From Sphingomonas aurantiaca (GTDB lineage Bacteria > Pseudomonadota > Alphaproteobacteria > Sphingomonadales > Sphingomonadaceae): a stretch of DNA of 64,000 nucleotides. A program made the position numbers and the translations under genes. The stretch is from positions 353,007 to 417,006 of the forward strand of contig NZ_QAOG01000001.1 of assembly GCF_003050705.1 (NCBI RefSeq), given 5' to 3'. The notes beneath the pieces are model-generated. The model did not search any database. It was not told the DNA's origin and worked only from the letters and a program-made list of their open reading frames with translations. Below, piece by piece: positions 43,748-52,303 of this stretch. Each line of letters starts with the position of its first letter. The stretch's first letter is position 1.

Positions 43748-45010
43748 ATGAACCATTTCGCCTATCGTGACGGTGTGATGCATGCCGAGGATGTCGCCCT
43801 GCCGGCGATCGCCGAGGCCGTCGGTACCCCCGTCTATGTCTATTCGACCGCCACCTTCCGCCGCCATGCACAGGTATTCCGCGATGCGCTGAAGCCTGCG
43901 GGCCGAGTCCATCTGGCCTATGCGATCAAGGCGAACCCCAATGTCGCGGTGCTGCGCGTGCTGGCCGACGAGGGCTATGGCGCGGACGTCGTCTCGGCGG
44001 GCGAGATGCAGCGCGCGCTGGCGGCGGGCATCCCGGCGTCGGACATCGTGTTCTCGGGCGTCGGCAAGACGCGGCGCGAGCTCGCTCAGGCGCTCGATGC
44101 CGGGATCGGCCAGTTCAACCTCGAGCTCGAGGAGGAAGGCGAGGTTCTCGCCGCACTCGCGCATGCGCGCGGCGAACGCGCACCCGCGGTGCTGCGCGTG
44201 AACCCCGACGTCGACGCGGGGACGCACGCGAAAATTTCGACCGGGCGCAAGGAGAACAAGTTCGGCGTCGCGATCGACCAGGCGGTCGCGATGTTCGACC
44301 GGTTGTCGAAGCATGACGGGCTCGACCTGCGCGGTGTCGCGATCCACATCGGCAGCCAGCTGGCCGACTTGGTACCGCTCGAGGCCGCCTATGCGCGGAT
44401 CGGCGAGCTGGTCGCCGAACTGCGCGCTGCCGGGCACACGATCAGCCGCGTCGATCTGGGTGGCGGCCTGGGCGTGCCGTACAAGCCCGAGGACGTGCTG
44501 CCGAGCCCGGCCGACTATGGCGCAATGGTCGCGCGCGCGACCGCCGATTGGGACGTCGAACTGATGTTCGAGCCCGGCCGCGTGATCGCGGGCAATGCGG
44601 GCGTGTTGCTGACCGAGGTGATCTGGGTGAAGCCGGGCGTCGTGAACCCGTATGTGATCGTCGATGCGGCGATGAACGACCTCGCGCGCGTCGCGATGTA
44701 CGATGCGTATCACGACTTCGTCGCGGTCGCGCCGACCGGCGAGCGGATGACTGCCAACATCGCCGGGCCGGTGTGCGAGACCGGCGACACCTTCGCGATG
44801 GGGCGCGATATCGACGTCGTGAAATCGGGCGACCTCGGCGTGTTCCGCACCGCGGGCGCGTATGGCGCGACGATGGCGTCGACCTATAACAGCCGTGCGC
44901 TGGTGCCCGAAGTGCTGGTCGACGGCGACCGGTTCGCGGTGGTCGCCGACCGGATCCAGCCCGAGACGATCCTGGCCGCCGAGCGTGTGCCGGAATGGCT
45001 CAAGCGGTGA
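43748..45010 (+). CDS. lysA: Diaminopimelate decarboxylase
   Basis: A 420-residue PLP enzyme that makes lysine from meso-diaminopimelate. Marks: the PLP-lysine in HLAYAIKANPNVAVLRVLADEGYGADVVSAGEM, IHIGSQ, the GGGLG phosphate site (VDLGGGLGVPY), and GPVCETGDTF near the C-terminus. Length is typical. It follows the LptM-like gene by 11 bp and its stop overlaps the GTG of the CysG-like gene. Confidence 0.97.
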   Translation: MNHFAYRDGVMHAEDVALPAIAEAVGTPVYVYSTATFRRHAQVFRDALKPAGRVHLAYAIKANPNVAVLRVLADEGYGADVVSAGEMQRALAAGIPASDIVFSGVGKTRRELAQALDAGIGQFNLELEEEGEVLAALAHARGERAPAVLRVNPDVDAGTHAKISTGRKENKFGVAIDQAVAMFDRLSKHDGLDLRGVAIHIGSQLADLVPLEAAYARIGELVAELRAAGHTISRVDLGGGLGVPYKPEDVLPSPADYGAMVARATADWDVELMFEPGRVIAGNAGVLLTEVIWVKPGVVNPYVIVDAAMNDLARVAMYDAYHDFVAVAPTGERMTANIAGPVCETGDTFAMGRDIDVVKSGDLGVFRTAGAYGATMASTYNSRALVPEVLVDGDRFAVVADRIQPETILAAERVPEWLKR

Positions 45011-45798
45011 ATCCCGCGCCGCCCCCCTCGCTACAGAGCCTGCCGCTGTTCGTGCGGCTGGCGGGGCGCCCGGTGATCCTGCTGGGGGACGGCGAGGCGG
45101 CGGATGCGAAGCGGCGGTTGCTCGACCGCGCCGGCGCCGATGTGGTCGGCGAGGATGCCACAGCCTCGCTCGCGATCGTCGCGATCGACGAGGAGGACGA
45201 GGCGCTGGCGGCGGTCGCGCGGCTGAAGGCGCGCGGGATCTTAGTCAATGCGGTCGACCGCTCGGCGCTGTGCGACTTCACGCTGCCGGCGATCGTCGAC
45301 CGCGCGCCGGTGTTGATCGCGATCGGGACGAGCGGCGTGTCGGCCGGGCTTGCCGCGGCGTTGCGGCAGCGGCTCGAGGCGCTGGTGCCGGGCGATCTGG
45401 GTAAACTAGCGCTGGCCTTGCAGGCGGCGCGCAGCGCGTTGCGCAAGCGTTGGCCCGACATGGGCGAGCGCCGTCGCGCGCTGGCGACCGCAATGGCGGC
45501 GGGCGGGCTGCTCGATCCGCTGTCGCCGACGCACGATGTCGATGCGTGGCTGGCGCCGACGGGCGCGCCTGCTGCGACGCGCGACGTGGCGATCACGCTG
45601 GTGCTGCTGTCCGACGATCCCGAAGACCTGACGTTGCGGCAGGCGCGCGCGCTGGCGAGTGCCGACCGCGTCTATCATGGCCCCGACGCTCCTGCGGCGA
45701 TCCTCGACCGGGCGCGTGCCGATGCCGCGCGGCTGTGCGCGCCGATGCCCGCGGATCCCGGTACCGGGCTATCGATCGAGATCGAGATGGCGCTTTGA
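45007..45798 (+). CDS. CysG N-terminal-like siroheme protein with short SUMT remnant
   Basis: A 263-residue protein. Residues about 8-200 match the NAD-dependent precorrin-2 dehydrogenase/ferrochelatase part of CysG (LPLFVRLAGRPVILLGDGEAADAKRRLLDRAGADVV, VDRSALCDFTLPAIVDRAPVLIAIGTSGVSAGLAAALRQRLEALVP). Residues about 197-263 resemble only the first 65 residues of a uroporphyrinogen methyltransferase (ITLVLLSDDPEDLTLRQARALASADRVYHG), with the catalytic remainder missing. GTG 45007 overlaps the lysA stop and is preferred over ATG 44995. Confidence 0.82.
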   Translation: MNPAPPPSLQSLPLFVRLAGRPVILLGDGEAADAKRRLLDRAGADVVGEDATASLAIVAIDEEDEALAAVARLKARGILVNAVDRSALCDFTLPAIVDRAPVLIAIGTSGVSAGLAAALRQRLEALVPGDLGKLALALQAARSALRKRWPDMGERRRALATAMAAGGLLDPLSPTHDVDAWLAPTGAPAATRDVAITLVLLSDDPEDLTLRQARALASADRVYHGPDAPAAILDRARADAARLCAPMPADPGTGLSIEIEMAL

Positions 45799-46748
45799 GC
45801 GGGTTCGGCTTTCGCATCACCGACGGCAAGGCGGCGCGGATCGACGTGCAGGACGCGCTGGGCTGTACGGCGGATCTCGTCTGGGTGCATCTGTCGACCA
45901 CTGCCGAGCATGCGCAGACCTGGCTGCGCGACGAGGCCAAGCTGCTCGACTATGTCGTCGACGCGCTGACCGCAACCGAGACGCGGCCGCGGTGCGAGGC
46001 GGTTGGCGAGGGCGCGTTCCTCAATCTGCGCGGGCGATCGAAGGAGGAACTCGACACCTCCGATCTGCTCGCCTCGGTGCGGATCTGGGCGGTGAAGGGG
46101 CGGGTATTCTCGGTCACGCGCAAGCCGCTGATCGCGGTCGCCGAGGTCGAAAAGATGGTCGAGCGCGGCGAGGTCCGCGATCCGGGCGACCTCATCGCGG
46201 CGTTTGCGACCGCGATCACCGCCGATCTCGATCCCGACGTGGCGACGCTCGGTGACGAGCTCGACGATTGCGAGGAGCAGCTCGACGCCAACCGCGTGTT
46301 CGAACTGCGCCGCGCGGTGAGCAAGGTGCGCGTGGCGGCGATCGGCTATAAACGCTTCCTCAGTCCGCAACGCGCCGCGCTGGAGAAATTGGCGGCGTTG
46401 CCCGGCGACTGGCTCGCCGACGACGACCGCCTTCATCTTGCGGCGGCGGCGGATCGCGCGGCGCGGATGGCGGAGGAGCTCGAATCGATCCGCGAACGTG
46501 CGGCGCTGATCCATGAGACGCTCACCGACATGCGCGCGGAGCAGATCGACAGTCGCTCGCTGATCATCTCGATCGCGGCGATGGTGTTCCTGCCGCTGAC
46601 GTTCCTCACGGGGCTGTACGGCATGAACGTCAAGGGGCTGCCCTATGCCGAGGAGCCCTGGGCGTTCGACGCGATCGCGGCGGCCTGCGTGCTGATCGCG
46701 GTGGGGGTCGTGGCGTATTTCACCATGCGCCACTGGTTCCGCCGCTAG
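45795..46748 (+). CDS. CorA/ZntB-family metal ion transporter
   Basis: A 317-residue transporter. The N-terminal 240 residues form the cytoplasmic funnel; the C-terminus has two membrane helices with the selectivity motif GMN (LTGLYGMNVKGLPYAEEPW) between them. Both CorA (Mg2+) and ZntB (Zn2+) fit. TTG 45795 overlaps the upstream stop and begins the family-like sequence (SGFGFRITDGKAARID). It converges on fliS, with only 3 bp between the two stop codons. Confidence 0.88.
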   Translation: MSGFGFRITDGKAARIDVQDALGCTADLVWVHLSTTAEHAQTWLRDEAKLLDYVVDALTATETRPRCEAVGEGAFLNLRGRSKEELDTSDLLASVRIWAVKGRVFSVTRKPLIAVAEVEKMVERGEVRDPGDLIAAFATAITADLDPDVATLGDELDDCEEQLDANRVFELRRAVSKVRVAAIGYKRFLSPQRAALEKLAALPGDWLADDDRLHLAAAADRAARMAEELESIRERAALIHETLTDMRAEQIDSRSLIISIAAMVFLPLTFLTGLYGMNVKGLPYAEEPWAFDAIAAACVLIAVGVVAYFTMRHWFRR

Positions 46749-46751
46749 CCG

Positions 46752-47165
46752 TCAGGCGGCGCTGGCGGTCCGCCAGGCCTGGGCGATCTCGTCGAGCATG
46801 TCGGCGGAGTCGCGGAACGGCTTGGGGTCGTGGCCGAGCGAGGCGTTGATGACGGTCTTGCGCGCGCCGCCGTACAGCCGGGCGAGCGTCTCCGAGACCT
46901 GCCCGCCCTTCTCGAAATCGAGGCCGGCCTCGAGCGCGAACAGGATCGCGGTGGCGCGCGTGATCCGCTCGCTCTTGACCGCGAACTTGCGCTTTTCGCA
47001 GGCCCAGGCGGCGGCGCGCAGCGCCGCGACGAGTTCCTTGTAGAGCAGCTGGACGAGCGCCGGGCCGTCCGCAGTCGCGGTGCGGCCGACCGCGTCGATC
47101 TGGCGATAGGTGGCGAACGGGTCGCGCGCGAGCGTGGAGGCGTAGGTCACGAGGTCTTGTTCCAC
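46752..47165 (-). CDS. fliS: Flagellar export chaperone FliS
   Basis: A 137-residue helical chaperone that binds the C-terminus of flagellin before export. The AYxxxx-type N-terminus (DPFATYRQIDAVGRTATADGPALVQLLYKELVAALRAA) fits. It overlaps the fliD stop by 19 bp, as in many fliD-fliS pairs. Confidence 0.9.
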   Translation of the reverse strand: MEQDLVTYASTLARDPFATYRQIDAVGRTATADGPALVQLLYKELVAALRAAAWACEKRKFAVKSERITRATAILFALEAGLDFEKGGQVSETLARLYGGARKTVINASLGHDPKPFRDSADMLDEIAQAWRTASAA

Positions 47166-48592
47166 TGGGCGATCTGGCCGGTGAGGAAGGTCTGCGTCGA
47201 TTTATACGCCGACACGCGCGAGTTCATGCTGGCATATTGCTGAGTCAGGCGCGTGGTGAGCTGCGCCGTCTGGTCGGCGACCTTGTCCTGCTGCTTGGTC
47301 ACGTCCGACTGCGCCGCGGTGTAGCGCACGGTGGACGCGCCGAGCCCGGTCAGCGTGCTGGTCGCACTGGTGGTCAGCGCGGTCAGCGCCGCGGACAGGC
47401 CGAGCGCGTTGGTGCCCGACGGCGCGAACATCGATTCGATCGTGTCGGGATAGGCGGCAAGCTGCTTGGCGAGCAGCGTGCTGTCGACGCGCAGCGTGCC
47501 GTCGGTGTTGGTCGCGACGCCCAGCTCCGACAACGTCCGCGGGAGGCCGGCGACCGCGCCGCCGACCAGCGGCTTCGACGTCAGCGCCTTCAGCGAACTC
47601 AGCAGCGACTTGGCCGCCGGATCGGCGCGCAGGTTGCCGGTGATCGGATCGGTCTGCGCGGTGACCGTCGCGAGGACTTCGTTATAGGTCGTGACGACGT
47701 CGTTCACCGCCTGGGTCAGCGCGTCGGTCGGCGCGGTGCTGGTCAGCGATACGGGCACGGTCGACACCGCGTTCAGCTGCAGCGTCACGCCCGAGACGAG
47801 ATCGCTGACGGTGTTGCCGGGGCGCTCGACGGCGATCCCGTCGACGGTGATCTGCGCGTTCTGCGCGGTCGAGACCAGGCTCGTCTTGGTCGCGGTGCCG
47901 CCGATGTCGAGCGCGTCGTTGTTGGCTCCCTTCAGGGTGAAGGCGTTGTCGCTGCCGGTCGCGCCCTTGACCGACAGGAACGCGCGCCCCTGCGCATCGG
48001 TGACGACGGAAGCGGTGACGCCCTTCTTCGACGCGTTGATACCCGCCGCGATCGCATCGATGCTGCCGTCGCCAATATCGATCGCGACGTCCTCGCCGGT
48101 GCCGATCTTGAGCGTCAGCGCACCGGTGCCGAGCGAGGTCGCACGGTCGGCGGCGGCGACGGGGGTGTTGGTGCGCGCGACCTGGCCGGTGGCGAGGCGC
48201 GTGACGGTGACGCTAGCGGACAGGCCCGACAGCTTTGCGCCCGACTGCGCGGTGGCGGACAGGACGGCGGCGTTCGAGCTGGTCGGCTGGGTCTGCAGGC
48301 TGCCGCCCTTCACCAGATTGGCGAGCGCGGTGGAGAAACCGGTCATCGTGCTCTTGAGCGAGGCGACGCCCGAGATCTGCGACGTGAGCGTGTCGGACTT
48401 GGATTTCAGCGCGGCGGTGCGCGCGGCGAACTGCGCTTCGACGAGCGAGGTGACCAGCGTGCCGGTATCGACGCCCGAGCCCGCGCTGAGCCCGGTCAGC
48501 AGCGCCTGCGTCGCGGCGTTGACCGCGCTCTGGGCGGTCGGCGTGGGCGTCGGTGTCGGCGTGGCCGTCGTGCTGCTGGTCGATGTTACCAT
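47147..48592 (-). CDS. fliD: Flagellar filament cap FliD
   Basis: A 481-residue hook-associated protein 2. The N-terminal FliD_N region has a helical coiled start (LTGLSAGSGVDTGTLVTSLVEAQFAARTAALKSKSDTLTSQISG), and the C-terminal FliD_C region ends in a coiled coil (QDKVADQTAQLTTRLTQQYASMNSRVSAYKSTQTFLTGQIAQWNKT). A T/P-rich leader (TSSTTATPTPTPTPTAQ) precedes the domain. It caps the growing filament. AGGGAAT is the ribosome site before ATG 48592, and a sigma-28-like site lies upstream. Confidence 0.95.
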   Translation of the reverse strand: MVTSTSSTTATPTPTPTPTAQSAVNAATQALLTGLSAGSGVDTGTLVTSLVEAQFAARTAALKSKSDTLTSQISGVASLKSTMTGFSTALANLVKGGSLQTQPTSSNAAVLSATAQSGAKLSGLSASVTVTRLATGQVARTNTPVAAADRATSLGTGALTLKIGTGEDVAIDIGDGSIDAIAAGINASKKGVTASVVTDAQGRAFLSVKGATGSDNAFTLKGANNDALDIGGTATKTSLVSTAQNAQITVDGIAVERPGNTVSDLVSGVTLQLNAVSTVPVSLTSTAPTDALTQAVNDVVTTYNEVLATVTAQTDPITGNLRADPAAKSLLSSLKALTSKPLVGGAVAGLPRTLSELGVATNTDGTLRVDSTLLAKQLAAYPDTIESMFAPSGTNALGLSAALTALTTSATSTLTGLGASTVRYTAAQSDVTKQQDKVADQTAQLTTRLTQQYASMNSRVSAYKSTQTFLTGQIAQWNKTS

Positions 48593-48625
48593 GGCAAATT
48601 CCCTGCACGTGCGCGCGCATCTGTA

Positions 48626-48652
48626 AGAACGACCGTTCGCGGCCGATCTTTA
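48626..48652 (-). promoter_or_regulatory. Candidate sigma-28 promoter of fliD-fliS
   Basis: On the complement: TAAAGATC (48652-48645), 11 bases, GTCGTTCT (48633-48626). The -35 box agrees with TAAAGTTT at 6 of 8 bases; the -10 box is weaker (4 of 8 with GCCGATAA). It overlaps the end of flhB and lies about 33 bp before the fliD ATG. Confidence 0.45.
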
Positions 48653-49792
48653 GGTCTGTTTCATGCCGTTTTCGTCGAATCGTGCGTCCTTGGGCACGGT
48701 GACGAACGGCTGGACGCCCGCGGCCGTACCGCCGGCCGCCGCGTTCAGCCCGAACACGAAGGCGAGCACCGTCGCGATCGCCATGTACAGGTCGTCGCGA
48801 ACCTCCTGGTTTTCCTTGCTCGTGTAATAGATTGCACGCGCGAGCATCGGATATTCGAGCACGGGAACGCGCCCCTCCGCGGCCAGTTCGCGGATCGCCA
48901 GTGCGGTCGCGCCGCGGCCCTTGGCGACTACCACCGGCACCTGATCTTTTCCGCGATCATAGCGGAGGGCGACGGCGAAGTGCGTCGGGTTGGTCAGCAC
49001 GACATGCGCCTCCGCGACCGACTTGCGTAAGCCCCCGCTCGCCATCGCGCGCATCTTGGCGCGCATCTGGCCCTTCGCCTCGCCATTGCCCTCGGTCGAC
49101 TTGTGCTCGTCCTTCACCTCCTGCTTCGACATCCGCATCTTGCCGAGGCGGCGGATGATCTGGATCGGCAGGTCGATGCCCGCGATCGCGCACAGCCCGA
49201 ACGCCATCGCGATCAGGATGCCCTTGAAGATCCCGCCGAGCGTCGACAGCGCCTGGTTGAGATCCGCGGACGAGGCGAGCCCCATCGTCGAATGCGCCGC
49301 GTTCCACAGCATCCAGCCGCCGATCGTGCCGAGCAGGATCACCTTCAGCAGCGACTTGCCGAGCTCGATCCAGCCATTCGCGCCGAAGATCCGCTTGAGC
49401 CCCGCGGCGGGATCGACGCGGCTGTATTTGGGCGCGAGCAGACCGCCGTTGAACCCGAGCGACCCGAGCCCCGCCTGGCTCAGGATCGCCGCGCCGATGC
49501 TGACGATGAACAAGGTGACGAGCGAGGGGGCGAGCTTGCCACCCGCCTCCATCAGCGGGCGCCAGGGCGCGAAATCCTCGACATCGGCATGCGTGAACTG
49601 GAAGCTCGAGCTCATGATCGCCTTGCACGCGGCGATCAGCGTCGGGCCGGCGTAGATCAGCCAGGCGACGCCGGCGAGCATGCTCAATGCGGTGGCGAAG
49701 TCGCGCGACTTGAGGATGTCGCCCTTCTCGACCGCATCCTTCTTGCGCTTTGCGGTTGGGGCTTCGGTTTTTTCGCCCGAATCTTCAGACAT
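48650..49792 (-). CDS. flhB: Flagellar export switch protein FlhB
   Basis: A 380-residue export-gate protein. The N-terminal half has the membrane helices; the C-terminal cytoplasmic domain has the autocleavage NPTH motif (VVLTNPTHFAVALRYD) that switches export from hook to filament substrates. ATG 49792 (MSEDSGEKTEAPT) is preferred over GTG 49798. It lies just downstream of fliR on the same strand. Confidence 0.95.
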   Translation of the reverse strand: MSEDSGEKTEAPTAKRKKDAVEKGDILKSRDFATALSMLAGVAWLIYAGPTLIAACKAIMSSSFQFTHADVEDFAPWRPLMEAGGKLAPSLVTLFIVSIGAAILSQAGLGSLGFNGGLLAPKYSRVDPAAGLKRIFGANGWIELGKSLLKVILLGTIGGWMLWNAAHSTMGLASSADLNQALSTLGGIFKGILIAMAFGLCAIAGIDLPIQIIRRLGKMRMSKQEVKDEHKSTEGNGEAKGQMRAKMRAMASGGLRKSVAEAHVVLTNPTHFAVALRYDRGKDQVPVVVAKGRGATALAIRELAAEGRVPVLEYPMLARAIYYTSKENQEVRDDLYMAIATVLAFVFGLNAAAGGTAAGVQPFVTVPKDARFDENGMKQT

Positions 49793-49807
49793 GGGCACCC
49801 TCCCACA

Positions 49808-50581
49808 TCAGCCGAGCACCAGGTTCTCGGTGGCGGACAGGCCTTCGCGGACGATGACGAGCATGTAATCGCCCATCGTCGGGAACGCGATCGCCAGCGT
49901 GATGACGCCGACCGCGAGGCTGGCGGGCAGGCCGACCGCGAACAGGTTGAGCGAGGGCGCGGCGCGGCTCAGCATGCCGACGACGATGTTGAGGCAGAGC
50001 AGCAGGAAGCCGACCGGAAGCGCGAGCAAGAGCCCCGCGAGAAACGCATAGCCGCCGAAGAACGCGATCGCCTTGAGCCGCTCGACGCCGATCCATGCGG
50101 CGCCGGGCGGGAGCACCTCATAGCTCTTCACGATCATGTCGATCAGGATCAGGTGGCCGTCGACCGACAGGAACAGCAAAGTCAGCATGATCGAGAAGAA
50201 CTGGCCGAGCGCGGGCGACGACTTGCCGTTCTGCGGGTCGATCGAGGAGGCGAAGCCGAGCCCCATCGCGCCGCCGATCACCTCGGCGGCGATGACGGGA
50301 GCTGCGAACGCGATCTGTAGGACGAAGCCGAGCGCCAGGCCGACGAGCGCCTCGGCGGCGGCGGACAGCACGGTGGTCACCGAGAAGATGCTCGCCGGCG
50401 GCACGATCGGATGGACCGCGAGCACGAGGAAGCCGATCGCGCCCGACAGCGTGACGCGCACGGTCAGCGGCACCGCGACCGCCCCGAACACGGGCGCGGC
50501 GATGAACGTCGCGCCGATGCGGATCATCACGAACACGAGCGCCCAGAGTTGCGGCTCGATCGAGAGCCCGAAGCCCAACAC
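49808..50581 (-). CDS. fliR: Flagellar export gate protein FliR
   Basis: A 257-residue membrane protein of the export gate. Family core: LWALVFVMIRIGATFIAAPVFGAVAVPLTVRVTLS and PVGFLLLCLNIVVGMLSRAAPSLNLFAVGLPA. GTG 50581 (or TTG 50578) gives the standard length; the frame continues upstream only through the family C repeat, giving HHQPDASTYV-type sequence foreign to FliR. The start lies 8 bp from the end of that repeat. Confidence 0.93.
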   Translation of the reverse strand: MLGFGLSIEPQLWALVFVMIRIGATFIAAPVFGAVAVPLTVRVTLSGAIGFLVLAVHPIVPPASIFSVTTVLSAAAEALVGLALGFVLQIAFAAPVIAAEVIGGAMGLGFASSIDPQNGKSSPALGQFFSIMLTLLFLSVDGHLILIDMIVKSYEVLPPGAAWIGVERLKAIAFFGGYAFLAGLLLALPVGFLLLCLNIVVGMLSRAAPSLNLFAVGLPASLAVGVITLAIAFPTMGDYMLVIVREGLSATENLVLG

Positions 50582-50589
50582 GACTAAAT

Positions 50590-50696
50590 CCCCATCCCGC
50601 TTGCGGGAGGGGTCAGGGGAGGGCGCGACGTACGTACTGGCGTCCGGTTGGTGGTGCACGCCCCTCCCCCGACCCCTCCCGCAAGCGGGAGGGGAG
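50590..50696. repeat. 107-bp dispersed repeat, family C, copy 2, between fliQ and fliR
   Basis: Near-identical to 18304-18409, in the same orientation. It interrupts the otherwise closely packed export-gate genes and sits directly before the fliR start. It encodes in frame a peptide joined to fliR if read through. The rest of the 50582-50822 gap is GC-rich REP-like sequence (GGCCGGCCGG near 50772). Confidence 0.9.
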
Positions 50697-50822
50697 CAGA
50701 AGGGACGGTCGCGTGTTCGGCGTGCCAGCGCCGCGGCACAGCCGCGTCGTCGGTCCTTGGCTGTGCCAAGGCCGGCCGGGCTTGCGCTAAGTGCGCGGAC
50801 GTCGCCGCGCTGGCGCTGCGCC

Positions 50823-51092
50823 TCACTTAACGAGATCCGGAATACGTTCGAAGATCCCGATCGTGAAATCGCTAAGCAACCCGAGGATCAGGCTCCCGAA
50901 GATCAGGATCGACACCGCGACCACGACCAGTTTCGGCACGAACGACAGCGTCTGCTCGTTGATCGACGTCGCCGCCTGGATCATGCCGAGGATCAGCCCC
51001 GCGAGCAGCGCCGGGATCAGGATCGGCGCGCTGGCGAGTGCCAGCACCCACATCGTCTGGTTGGCGACGGTCAGGAAATATTGGGCGTCCAT
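50823..51092 (-). CDS. fliQ: Flagellar export gate protein FliQ
   Basis: An 89-residue protein with two membrane helices (LALASAPILIPALLAGLILGMIQAATSINEQTLSFVPKLVVVAVSILIFG). It is part of the FliP-FliQ-FliR core. Four bases separate its start from the fliP stop. Confidence 0.95.
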   Translation of the reverse strand: MDAQYFLTVANQTMWVLALASAPILIPALLAGLILGMIQAATSINEQTLSFVPKLVVVAVSILIFGSLILGLLSDFTIGIFERIPDLVK

Positions 51093-51096
51093 CGCC

Positions 51097-52047
51097 TCAG
51101 GTCGCGAACGAGTTGGCGAGGCTGCCCATCGTCAGCGCCCAGCCGTCGACGAGCACGAACAGGAGGAGCTTGAACGGCATCGAGATGATCGTCGGGCTGA
51201 GCATCGCCATGCCGAGCGACATCAGCACGGTCGCGACGACCAGGTCGATGACGATGAACGGCAGGAAGATCAGGAAGCCGATCTGGAACGCGGTCTTGAG
51301 TTCCGAAGTGACGAAGGCGGGCAGCAGGACCGAGAAGGGGATGTCGGTGGAGGACGCGTACGGGCCGGACTTGGCGATCTGCGCGAACATCGTCACGTCC
51401 TTGATCCGCGTCTGCTTCACCATGAAGGCGTGGAGCGGCACGCCCGCGGTGGTGATCATCTGCGTGCCCGCCAGCTGCCCGGCGGCATAGGGCTGGATCG
51501 CGGTCGTGTTGATCTGGCTGATCGTCGGCGCCATGATGAAGAACGACAGGAACAGCGACAGGCCGAGCAGCACCTGGTTCGGCGGCGTCTGCTGGAGCCC
51601 GAGCGCCTGGCGCAGGATCGCGAGCACGATGATGATCCGCGTGAAGCTGGTCATCATCAGCAGGATGCCCGGCAGGACCGTGAGCAGCCCCATGATGATG
51701 AGGACTTGCAGCGACAGCGACAGCGAGCCGCTCTGCCCGGTATTGCCCGCGGCCTGTCCGCCGAGCTGGCCGAGCGCGCGATCGACCGCGTCGCCGACCG
51801 CGGGGTTGGTCGGGGCGGGGACGGCTTGGGCGAAGGCGGGCATGGCTAGGAACAGGGCGAGAACTAGAGCCAGGATGACCCACACCCACCCGTTTCCCCG
51901 CGAACGCGGGGATCCAGGACCAAGCAGCGCGCCGTTCGTGGCTCCTGGATTCCCGCGTTCGCGGGAAAACGGTTTGGCGGTCGACGCGGCAAACAAGGCC
52001 GGGCCCGAGCCCTTGCGGGTCACCGTTGGACGAACAGCGGCGGTCAT
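51097..52047 (-). CDS. fliP: Flagellar export gate protein FliP with repeat-encoded N-terminal extension
   Basis: FliP with four hydrophobic blocks and the motifs FTRIIIVLAILRQALGLQQTPPNQVLLGLSLFLSFFIM and ELKTAFQIGFLIFLPFIVIDLV. ATG 52047 overlaps the fliO stop (ATGA), so it is taken as the start (316 residues). About residues 25-54 are encoded by repeat F (51891-51971), placing a hairpin-encoded peptide before the signal-like helix WVILALVLALFLAMPAFA. GTG 51885 would skip the repeat and give 262 residues with a normal cleavable N-terminus, close to the family length. The two options cannot be decided here. Confidence 0.85.
   Translation of the reverse strand: MTAAVRPTVTRKGSGPALFAASTAKPFSRERGNPGATNGALLGPGSPRSRGNGWVWVILALVLALFLAMPAFAQAVPAPTNPAVGDAVDRALGQLGGQAAGNTGQSGSLSLSLQVLIIMGLLTVLPGILLMMTSFTRIIIVLAILRQALGLQQTPPNQVLLGLSLFLSFFIMAPTISQINTTAIQPYAAGQLAGTQMITTAGVPLHAFMVKQTRIKDVTMFAQIAKSGPYASSTDIPFSVLLPAFVTSELKTAFQIGFLIFLPFIVIDLVVATVLMSLGMAMLSPTIISMPFKLLLFVLVDGWALTMGSLANSFAT
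51891..51971. repeat. Dispersed hairpin repeat inside fliP
   Basis: Arm beginning CGTTTCCCCGCGAACGCGGG at 51891 and arm ending CCCGCGTTCGCGGGAAAACG at 51971 with about 24 bp between. Same facing-half-hairpin design as families A and B, but the flanking sequence is fliP/fliO coding. Confidence 0.85.
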
Positions 52048-52298
52048 GCGTCGACCTTGTCGATCAAATGCACGCCGCCACGGCCGACCGAGACGAGCAG
52101 CCGGCGGCCCTCGAAATCGATCACCGCGAGGCGCAGGCCCGGCGAGATCATCATCGTTTCCTTGACGCCGATCAGCCGAGTCGACGGCTTGCCCGGCATC
52201 CGGCTCTCGAACTTGCGCCACAGATACAGGCAGCCGAACATGAGGCCGCACACCAGTGGCAGCAGAATGACGAGCTTGAGAATGTAGGTCCAGAGCAT
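52044..52298 (-). CDS. fliO: Flagellar biosynthetic protein FliO
   Basis: An 84-residue protein with one N-terminal membrane helix (YILKLVILLPLVCGLMFGCLYLW) and a short FliO domain (SRMPGKPSTRLIGVKETMMISPGLRLAVIDFEGRRLLVSVG). It helps assemble FliP. Position between fliN and fliP and overlap with fliP support the call even though the family is poorly conserved. Confidence 0.85.
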   Translation of the reverse strand: MLWTYILKLVILLPLVCGLMFGCLYLWRKFESRMPGKPSTRLIGVKETMMISPGLRLAVIDFEGRRLLVSVGRGGVHLIDKVDA

Positions 52299-52303
52299 CG
52301 GGA

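Noticed and set aside
49808..50659. Longer FliR start including HHQPDASTYV
   Set aside because: Those residues are encoded by the family C repeat, not by FliR sequence; GTG 50581 gives the family length.
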